The translations under genes were made by a program, and so were the position numbers. From Candidatus Izemoplasmatales bacterium (lineage in GTDB: Bacteria > Bacillota_I > Bacilli_A > Izemoplasmatales > Hujiaoplasmataceae), in NCBI GenBank assembly GCA_028694875.1, contig JAQVKB010000012.1, forward strand, positions 1 through 11,847: a stretch of 11,847 bases of DNA. The letters run 5' to 3'. Under the pieces are notes generated by a model. That model had not been told where the DNA came from. It worked only from the letters and a program-made list of their open reading frames with translations, and ran no database searches. The stretch's first letter is position 1; the number at the start of each line of letters is the position of its first letter. This document shows positions 1 through 4,961 of the stretch, piece after piece.

Positions 1-126
1 GACATAAATTCACGCGCTTTATGTTCTTATGTGATGTTTGGATGGAATCGATGAGTAACTTAGTTGATGTCAGGAGAGAAGCAAAAAGGATATGATATAG
101 TGAAAGAAAGAAAGGGGGTGGAAACC
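1..126. other. Upstream region of the first gene; no gene or clear promoter seen
   Basis: Two short + strand frames are open at the window edge, ending at TGA 52-54 and TGA 93-95. Either could be the tail of a gene lying mainly outside the window, but they are too short to identify. TTGATG (64-69) and TATGAT (91-96) resemble promoter boxes, but the 21-base spacing is too long to call. Confidence 0.3.
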
Positions 127-1173
127 ATGGTGTTTCCACATCAAGAATTTGAAAAGGCTTCTTGCCGAGATGCGAATATCGAAAAAGGATTGCTTGCCGA
201 TATGTTTGTTCATATCGAAAAAGAAAATTGGAATATCCATTCGATGTTGCTCGTGAAAGATGGCACGAAAATATTCGACGCGTATGCGGACCAATTTGAA
301 CCGCATCATCGTGAAGAAGTTTACTCAATTTCAAAATCATTTACTTCCATCGCGATTGGTATTTGCCAAGATCGTGGCTTATTGTCCATCCAAGACAATA
401 TCCTTGATTACTTCCCCGAACAAAAGAAGTCGGCCTTACCCGAATACCAAAACATGACGATTCAACATCTATTGATGATGGCATCCGGTCAAGAACGTGA
501 TCTCGCTCAATCTTTTGACGATACCGAAGATCCGATTGCTGCATTTTTCCAAATTCCAGTCATTCATCCGCTTGGTGAAGTCTTCTTCTACAACAATGGC
601 TGTACGTTTATGCTATCAGCCATCGTTTCGAAGGTGACGGGTCTTTCTTTGAACGATTTTCTTGAAGTTCCGCTCTGGAATGTCTTGGAAATCAAAAAGC
701 CCGTATGGGATGAAATCAAAGGGATATCCGTCGGTGCATTTGGGCTCAAAGCCAGCACAATTGATCTTGCAAAATTTGGACTCTTGTTGTTGAACGAAGG
801 TCGTTGGAAAGAAACGCAAGTCGTATCCAAGGAATATGTCAAAGAAGCTACTTCCAAACACATTGAAACCACTGGAAATGGCAATCCAAGAGATGTCTAT
901 GGATATGGTTATCAATTTTGGATGAACGACTTTGGTGACTATCGCGCCGCCGGATGGTTAAAGCAGTATATCGTCATCAATAAAGAGTATCAAGTGGTCT
1001 TTGTCACGCAAGCCTATGAAGAACATGAACTGTTGAATTTATTTGATGGCTACATTCTACCCGCCCTGCAAAAAGGTTGGCTGTATGACAATGTGAGTCT
1101 TAGAGATTACATTCGCTCCTTCCATGCGCACTCCATTCCCATCATTGCCCATGAAAAAGCAACCCGAAAATAG
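127..1173 (+). CDS. Serine hydrolase of the beta-lactamase (class C / penicillin-binding-protein-like) family
   Basis: The 348-residue product has the beta-lactamase/transpeptidase fold motifs. The nucleophile motif SISK is at residues 67-70 (Ser67, Lys70), and YNN at 155-157 is the tyrosine motif of the second active-site element. The KTG-equivalent strand appears to be the AAGW stretch near residue 275, just before a hydrophobic YIVIN strand. There is no signal peptide or membrane segment, so it is probably cytoplasmic and more likely an esterase or amide hydrolase than a secreted beta-lactamase; the substrate cannot be told. I chose the ATG at 127 because a strong AAAGGGGGTG Shine-Dalgarno site lies about six bases before it. 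In-frame TTG (64) and ATG (67) codons would add about 20 polar residues without a comparable site. It is monocistronic: a terminator follows, and the next gene has its own promoter. Family assignment is secure; function is not. Confidence 0.85.
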   Translation: MVFPHQEFEKASCRDANIEKGLLADMFVHIEKENWNIHSMLLVKDGTKIFDAYADQFEPHHREEVYSISKSFTSIAIGICQDRGLLSIQDNILDYFPEQKKSALPEYQNMTIQHLLMMASGQERDLAQSFDDTEDPIAAFFQIPVIHPLGEVFFYNNGCTFMLSAIVSKVTGLSLNDFLEVPLWNVLEIKKPVWDEIKGISVGAFGLKASTIDLAKFGLLLLNEGRWKETQVVSKEYVKEATSKHIETTGNGNPRDVYGYGYQFWMNDFGDYRAAGWLKQYIVINKEYQVVFVTQAYEEHELLNLFDGYILPALQKGWLYDNVSLRDYIRSFHAHSIPIIAHEKATRK

Positions 1174-1178
1174 CCTTT

Positions 1179-1206
1179 AAGGAAACGCCAGCCGCGTTTC
1201 CTTTTT
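1179..1206 (+). terminator. Intrinsic terminator of the beta-lactamase-fold hydrolase gene
   Basis: The perfect 10 bp stem AAGGAAACGC / GCGTTTCCTT has a five-base loop (CAGCC) and runs into a short T tract. It begins five bases after the TAG stop codon. Confidence 0.9.
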
Positions 1207-1208
1207 CA

Positions 1209-1238
1209 TTGGACAAATACCATGCCCTTTGTTATAAT
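1209..1238 (+). promoter_or_regulatory. Sigma-A-type promoter of the cvfB-yebC operon
   Basis: TTGGAC (1209-1214) and a perfect TATAAT (1233-1238) are separated by 18 bases, with an extended -10 TGT just upstream. Predicted transcription start is about 1245, giving a leader of roughly 175 bases before cvfB. The -35 box starts three bases after the T tract of the preceding terminator. Confidence 0.85.
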
Positions 1239-1265
1239 AGATGTGACCCGAAAAGGGGGATATTC

Positions 1266-1427
1266 ATGTCAAATTCATCACGTAGAACGATCATGATTAC
1301 TCGCGGACATCCATTGTCCGCGTTTTTGCGTTCGCTAGACCAAGTTGCTTTGACAATGAAATCACACTTATCCTTTTTTCTGGACTTGTTTGGATTTGTT
1401 CCTTTGGGAGGATCTTCATCATGTTAA
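1266..1427 (+). CDS. Possible 53-residue leader peptide upstream of cvfB
   Basis: This short open frame has a good Shine-Dalgarno site (AAAAGGGGGA, 1251-1260) five bases before its ATG. It ends TGT TAA, and its stop overlaps the ATG of cvfB at 1421, the layout expected for translational coupling. The peptide begins MSNSSRRTIMITRG, is rich in serine, and has a hydrophobic stretch (SFFLDLFGFVPLGG) near the end. I recognise no family. A terminator-like hairpin lies inside it, at codons 13-19 plus the T run, so its translation could control read-through into cvfB. It may equally be a chance open frame in an untranslated leader; only the Shine-Dalgarno site and the overlap argue for translation. 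An upstream TTG (1209) is in frame but lies in the promoter, so it cannot be the start. Confidence 0.45.
   Translation: MSNSSRRTIMITRGHPLSAFLRSLDQVALTMKSHLSFFLDLFGFVPLGGSSSC
1302..1327 (+). terminator. Terminator-like hairpin (candidate attenuator) in the cvfB leader
   Basis: The perfect GC-rich 8 bp stem CGCGGACA / TGTCCGCG has loop TCCAT and is followed at once by TTTTT (1323-1327). It lies about 57 bases after the predicted transcription start and about 95 bases before the cvfB start codon. It has the form of an intrinsic terminator, yet nothing upstream in this transcript needs terminating except the leader itself. I infer attenuation of cvfB-yebC, or the 3' end of a small RNA of about 80 nt. 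Confidence 0.7.
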
Positions 1428-2275
1428 TGGCTGGGATGATTGTCACACTCAAAGTTCTACGCGAAACCGATATTAGTTACTTGTTGACCAATGGAATTGA
1501 AGAAATTTTTCTTCATAAAAAGGAAGCGCTCCACGCCTATCAACCCTCTGATGAAGTCCAGGTATTTCTGTATGTCGATCATCAAGGGCGGTTGGCTGCA
1601 ACGCCAACTTTACCCCTTGTGGATCTTGAAAAAGGCGCTTTTTTAGAGGTTGTAGGTGTAAACCCTTCGCTTGGAGTCTTTTTACACAATGGCATCGTCA
1701 AAGATTTGTTATTGTCGAAAGATGATCTTCCTTTTTCGTATGAGGACTGGCCTCAAAAAGGGGACCGTTTGTTCGTGACAATGAAACTGAAAAAGGACAA
1801 ACTTTTTGCAAGACAACCTGGTAGAAAACAAATTATTGACTATTATCATGAAGAACCGCCACTGCTCAAAGAAGGGGCAGAAGTTGATGCTTTCGTCCAG
1901 TATCTTGTCGAAGAAGGCATTGTCGCCTTCACAGACTCTGGCATCGAATTATTTATTCATCGGAACAATATGCGATCCAAGGTGCGATTGGGAGAGAAAA
2001 TCCATCCTCGCATTTTGAAGCAGCAAGAACCACATACTTATGGGGCAACACTGATTGAACGCAAAGAATCGATGATGGACCAAGATGCTTCGATTTTACT
2101 CCGTTATATGGAATTACGCGGTGGCGTGATGCGATTTACGGACAAATCCGATCCTGAAGATATTCAGGCCGCATTCCACATGAGTAAATCGGCGTTCAAG
2201 CGTGCCTTAGGAAATTTATACAAACAAGGTCTGGTTGAATTGCTATCAGACCGAACACAACGAAAATCTAAATGA
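1421..2275 (+). CDS. cvfB: CvfB-type S1-domain RNA-binding protein
   Basis: The 284-residue product matches the CvfB (YitL) family in length and layout. It has N-terminal and central OB/S1-like segments (residues 1-140, and another around 145-205 with the stretch VAFTDSGIELFIH). It ends in a winged-helix domain (about 225-280) containing the typical FTDKSDPEDIQ...MSKSAFKRALGNLYK segment. In staphylococci the family binds RNA and affects expression of virulence factors; it is presumed a cytoplasmic RNA-binding regulator. The ATG at 1421 has GGGAGG at 1406-1411, nine bases upstream. Later in-frame ATGs (1427, 1436) are farther from that site. It is the first large gene of an operon with yebC, whose Shine-Dalgarno site overlaps the cvfB TGA stop codon. 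The leader contains a terminator-like hairpin, so expression is probably set by premature termination. Confidence 0.92.
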   Translation: MLMAGMIVTLKVLRETDISYLLTNGIEEIFLHKKEALHAYQPSDEVQVFLYVDHQGRLAATPTLPLVDLEKGAFLEVVGVNPSLGVFLHNGIVKDLLLSKDDLPFSYEDWPQKGDRLFVTMKLKKDKLFARQPGRKQIIDYYHEEPPLLKEGAEVDAFVQYLVEEGIVAFTDSGIELFIHRNNMRSKVRLGEKIHPRILKQQEPHTYGATLIERKESMMDQDASILLRYMELRGGVMRFTDKSDPEDIQAAFHMSKSAFKRALGNLYKQGLVELLSDRTQRKSK

Positions 2276-2284
2276 GGTGAAACC

Positions 2285-3016
2285 ATGGGAAGAGCACATG
2301 AAGTGCGCAAAGCCGCGATGGAAAAAACTAGTTTACTGAAAAGCAAACTATATTCTAAATTCGGCAAAGAAATATATATGGCCGCAAAAACAGGTGGACC
2401 AGATCCAGATTCGAACTTAACACTCAAAAGAGTGATTGAACGGGCAAAACAAAATCAAGTTCCAGCTGACGTCATCAAACGGAACATTGAAAAATCCAAA
2501 GGTGGAGCGGGTGAAGATTACGCACCCGTCCGTTATGAAGGTTTCGGACCAGGTGGTTGCACGTTGATCGTCGAATGCATGACCGACAATGTCAACCGAA
2601 CCTTTGGTGAAGTCCGGTCCTGTTTTACCAAGACGGGCGGAAAATTAGGTGTTTCCGGTAGTGTCACATATCAGTACACATACTGCTCGCTCATCAGCGT
2701 CGAAGGAATTACTGAAGATGAAGCCCTAGAAGCCATGATGGAAGGTGAGTGCGATATCACGGATCTTCAAGAAGATGATGGTATCGTCACCATAACAGGA
2801 ATTGCTTCCGATCTCGACAAAATCAAGGATGCCTTGATTGCGACGGGGAAAGAACTCGAATTCTTGGAAGACAAAGTCACTTATCTGCCACAAGAATTTA
2901 TCGAGATTGATCAAGAAGACCTTGACAAACTCAATCGTTTCTTGTCGATGGCGAATGATTTGGATGATGTTCAAGACATCTATCATAACGTGAATATTCC
3001 ATCTGAAGAAGAATAA
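2285..3016 (+). CDS. YebC/PmpR-family protein, YeeN (YebC2)-like
   Basis: The 243-residue product is a full-length YebC family member. The N-terminal helical domain holds KSKLYSKFGKEIYMAAKTGGPDPDSN and VPADVIKRNIEKSKGG. It is followed by YEGFGPGGCTLIVECMTDNVNRT and the GVSGSVTY strand. It lacks the AGHSKW start of classical YebC and begins MGRAHEVRK, closer to B. subtilis YeeN. The family was long annotated as DNA-binding regulators; more recent work on YebC and YeeN-type members links them to relief of ribosome stalling, for example at proline runs. I infer a ribosome-associated translation role here. The TGA of cvfB lies inside the Shine-Dalgarno site GAGGTGA (2274-2280), so the two genes are tightly coupled in one operon that ends at the terminator after this gene. 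The very acidic C-terminus (IPSEEE) is ordinary. Confidence 0.9.
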   Translation: MGRAHEVRKAAMEKTSLLKSKLYSKFGKEIYMAAKTGGPDPDSNLTLKRVIERAKQNQVPADVIKRNIEKSKGGAGEDYAPVRYEGFGPGGCTLIVECMTDNVNRTFGEVRSCFTKTGGKLGVSGSVTYQYTYCSLISVEGITEDEALEAMMEGECDITDLQEDDGIVTITGIASDLDKIKDALIATGKELEFLEDKVTYLPQEFIEIDQEDLDKLNRFLSMANDLDDVQDIYHNVNIPSEEE

Positions 3017-3019
3017 GAT

Positions 3020-3049
3020 ATGCAACGCCAACGCGTTGCATTTTCTTTT
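3020..3049 (+). terminator. Intrinsic terminator of the cvfB-yebC operon
   Basis: The perfect 9 bp stem ATGCAACGC / GCGTTGCAT has a four-base loop (CAAC) and a TTTCTTTT tract. It starts three bases after the yebC stop codon. The apical ACGC-CAAC-GCGT resembles the tip of the terminator at 1179-1206 (ACGC-CAGCC-GCGT). Confidence 0.92.
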
Positions 3050-3092
3050 CCAAAAACATCCATAGATTCGATAGGAAAAGTTGTGAATTTCG

Positions 3093-3120
3093 TTGGAAAA
3101 TGGCGCATTTATGGTATAAT
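3093..3120 (+). promoter_or_regulatory. Promoter of the pgsA-recA operon
   Basis: TTGGAA (3093-3098) and a perfect TATAAT (3115-3120) are 16 bases apart, with an extended -10 TGG (3112-3114). The predicted start near 3127 leaves only about 12 leader bases, which carry little besides the Shine-Dalgarno site of pgsA. Confidence 0.85.
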
Positions 3121-3127
3121 AAATGCG
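3104..3127 (+). promoter_or_regulatory. Candidate operator: 9+9 bp inverted repeat over the pgsA -10 box
   Basis: The arms CGCATTTAT (3104-3112) and ATAAATGCG (3119-3127) are perfect reverse complements around a six-base spacer (GGTATA) that lies inside the -10 region. Most of the element is upstream of the predicted transcription start, so it would act as DNA, not RNA. Position and symmetry suit a repressor site. Which protein binds is unknown. Confidence 0.5.
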
Positions 3128-3138
3128 AGGTGATTGGA

Positions 3139-3708
3139 TTGAACTTACCAAACAAATTGACGATGGGTCGTATCATTTTGATTCCTGTCCTTATCGTCAT
3201 CTACCTTCTCGAAAACATCATCGGAAGTTGGACCTTTCTTCTCATGGGCGTTGTATTCGTGATTGCATCTGCCACGGACTACTTGGATGGGAAAATCGCG
3301 AGAAAAAGAAATCTCGTCACAACCTTCGGAAAATTCATCGATCCTCTTGCAGATAAATTGCTTGTCATGGCAGCTCTGCTGGTGTTATCGGATGCTTACG
3401 CCAAGGGCAGTACGATGTGGATGCCATTCTGGATTGTCATTTTAATTCTCTCCAGAGAGTTTATCGTCACGTCAATTCGTCTTGTGGCTATTGGCGAAGG
3501 GAAAGTCATTGCAGCTTCGAAACTTGGAAAGTACAAAACGGCCTTGACGATGGCGACAATCCTATGGTATTTTTTCTTGCATGATGTTTCATCCTCTTGG
3601 GTCATCATGGTTGGAATCACCTTAATCTTGTTCAGTACCCTGATGACATTTATCTCAGGAATTGATTATTTTTGGAAGAATCGAAAGATTATCTTTGCAT
3701 CCGTGTAG
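3139..3708 (+). CDS. pgsA: CDP-diacylglycerol--glycerol-3-phosphate 3-phosphatidyltransferase
   Basis: The 189-residue membrane enzyme makes phosphatidylglycerol phosphate from CDP-diacylglycerol and glycerol 3-phosphate, the committed step to phosphatidylglycerol and cardiolipin. The CDP-alcohol phosphotransferase signature D-x2-DG-x2-AR-x8-G-x3-D-x3-D is complete: Asp47, Asp50, Gly51, Ala54, Arg55, Gly64, Asp68, Asp72. Hydrophobic membrane segments lie around residues 11-24, 32-44, 74-84, 96-106, 134-147 and 154-173. The start is the TTG at 3139, giving MNLPNKLTMGRI, the usual N-terminus of the family. GAGGTGAT (3127-3134) precedes it at the right distance, and the earlier in-frame ATG (3100) lies within the promoter. 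recA follows after 53 bases with no terminator, so the two share a transcript; cinA, which sits between them in B. subtilis, is missing. Confidence 0.95.
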   Translation: MNLPNKLTMGRIILIPVLIVIYLLENIIGSWTFLLMGVVFVIASATDYLDGKIARKRNLVTTFGKFIDPLADKLLVMAALLVLSDAYAKGSTMWMPFWIVILILSREFIVTSIRLVAIGEGKVIAASKLGKYKTALTMATILWYFFLHDVSSSWVIMVGITLILFSTLMTFISGIDYFWKNRKIIFASV

Positions 3709-3761
3709 GAATTGCGGATGATTCACGTAATATGTTCTGAAATCAAATTGGGAGGTTTACC

Positions 3762-4757
3762 ATGCCAGACGAAAAACGCAAGAAGAATCTAGAAGCTGCG
3801 ATCAAAGAAATAGAAAAAGAATATGGAAAAGGCGCCGTCATGATTTTAGGCGAAGCCGGCACCAATTTGAATGTAGAATCCATTTCCAGTGGTTCCATCG
3901 CATTGGACCTTGCGCTTGGCGTAGGCGGTTATCCTCGTGGAAGAATTATCGAAGTGTATGGACCAGAATCCTCTGGTAAAACAACATTCGCTCTTCACGC
4001 CATCGCAGAAGTTCAAAAGATGGGCGGGTATGCGGCTTTTATTGATGCCGAACATGCGCTCGACCCCGTTTATGCGCGTGCACTTGGTGTTGATGTGGAT
4101 TCATTGATTTTATCTCAACCTGATACTGGCGAACAAGGACTTGAAATTGCTGAAGCGCTCATTCGTAGTGGAGCCATTGATATCGTTGTCGTCGACTCTG
4201 TGGCTGCGCTCGTCCCCGAAGCAGAAATCCGTGGTGAAATGGGCGATTCTCATGTTGGATTGCAAGCGCGTTTGATGTCTCAAGCCATGCGCAAACTATC
4301 TGGGGTGTTGTCCAAATCCCAATGTATCGCGATATTCATTAATCAAATTCGCGAAAAGGTTGGTGTGATGTTTGGCAATCCTGAAACAACACCAGGCGGA
4401 CGCGCTTTAAAATTCTATTCCTCCGTACGTCTTGAAATCCGACGTGGCGATCAAATCAAAGAGGGAAACGACATTGTTGGAAACCAAGCCAAAATTAAAG
4501 TCGTCAAGAATAAAGTCGCTTCACCCTTCAAAACATGTGTCGTGGATATTGTTTTTGGAAAAGGGATTTCTCGCCTTGGAGAAATCGTGGACATGGCAGT
4601 AGAACGAGACATCTTAAAAAAGAGCGGCTCATGGTATGCTTATCAAGATCAAAAAATTGGTCAAGGTCGCGAGAATGTCAAGAAATACCTTGAAGAAAAC
4701 CCCGCTTTGGCCGATGAACTCGAAGCATTGATTCGTCAACAAGTTGCAGGAAAGTAA
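3762..4757 (+). CDS. recA: RecA recombinase
   Basis: The 331-residue product is a complete RecA, the ATP-dependent strand-exchange protein of homologous recombination and co-protease for LexA-type repressors. Walker A GPESSGKT is at residues 67-74, the catalytic glutamate lies in FIDAEHALDP (about 94-102), and Walker B IVVVD is at 141-145. The L2 DNA-binding loop follows INQIREKVGVMFGNPETTPGGRALKF (194-218). The C-terminal domain is present, but the acidic tail seen in longer relatives is short. The ATG at 3762 has GGGAGG (3750-3755) six bases upstream. The 53-base gap to pgsA has no clear promoter and no recognisable Bacillus-type LexA box (CGAAC-N4-GTTCG), so recA probably depends on the pgsA promoter and may not be SOS-inducible from here. 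Its stop codon forms part of the loop of its terminator. Confidence 0.98.
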   Translation: MPDEKRKKNLEAAIKEIEKEYGKGAVMILGEAGTNLNVESISSGSIALDLALGVGGYPRGRIIEVYGPESSGKTTFALHAIAEVQKMGGYAAFIDAEHALDPVYARALGVDVDSLILSQPDTGEQGLEIAEALIRSGAIDIVVVDSVAALVPEAEIRGEMGDSHVGLQARLMSQAMRKLSGVLSKSQCIAIFINQIREKVGVMFGNPETTPGGRALKFYSSVRLEIRRGDQIKEGNDIVGNQAKIKVVKNKVASPFKTCVVDIVFGKGISRLGEIVDMAVERDILKKSGSWYAYQDQKIGQGRENVKKYLEENPALADELEALIRQQVAGK

Positions 4758-4777
4758 ATCTTTCCTGCTTTTTCTTT
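4746..4777 (+). terminator. Intrinsic terminator overlapping the recA stop codon
   Basis: The perfect 9 bp stem GCAGGAAAG / CTTTCCTGC encloses the loop TAAAT, which begins with the recA TAA, and is followed by TTTTTCTTT. The left arm is coding sequence for the last three residues of RecA. Confidence 0.93.
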
Positions 4778-4794
4778 GAGACGATTTGGCATCA

Positions 4795-4837
4795 AGCATT
4801 TCCATATAGAATGCAATGCTATGGCGGGAAAAATGCT
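4795..4837. repeat. Cluster of AATGC/GCATT elements upstream of the rny promoter
   Basis: AGCATTT (4795-4801) and its exact reverse complement AAATGCT (4831-4837) flank two directly repeated AATGC units (4810-4814, 4815-4819). A further GCATTT is at 4851-4856, between the -35 and -10 boxes of rny. Five copies of a five-base word within about 60 bases is far above chance and suggests binding sites for a regulator. The last copy abuts the -35 box. Confidence 0.4.
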
Positions 4838-4866
4838 TTGACGAAAAACCGCATTTCGGTTATAAT
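4838..4866 (+). promoter_or_regulatory. Promoter of rny (and probably ymdB-miaB-ymcA)
   Basis: TTGACG (4838-4843) and a perfect TATAAT (4861-4866) lie at the ideal 17-base spacing. The predicted start near 4873 gives a leader of about 90 bases. A small inverted repeat, AACCG-N5-CGGTT (4847-4861), fills the spacer. This is the best-matching promoter in the window. Confidence 0.92.
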
Positions 4867-4896
4867 AGAGTCTGGTTAATTCATCGTATATTTCTG

Positions 4897-4920
4897 GCGT
4901 CCTACTCACAGACGCTGTGA
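4897..4920 (+). other. Two mutually exclusive small hairpins in the rny leader
   Basis: GCGTC (4897-4901) can pair with GACGC (4911-4915), extendable by two G-U pairs. TCACAG (4906-4911) can instead pair with CTGTGA (4915-4920) around an ACG loop. The two foldings share bases 4911 and 4915, so only one can form at a time. No T tract follows either, so they are not terminators. Confidence 0.35.
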
Positions 4921-4961
4921 TATAGAGAACTTACACAACTACATCAAACGGAGGTAATGAA

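Noticed and set aside
3100..3138. ATG at 3100 as the pgsA start
   Set aside because: It lies upstream of the predicted transcription start, inside the -35/-10 region. The TTG at 3139 gives the canonical MNLPNK N-terminus.
3712..3736. TTGCGG ... TATGTT as a recA promoter
   Set aside because: The spacing of 13 bases is too short for a sigma-A promoter, and both boxes are poor.
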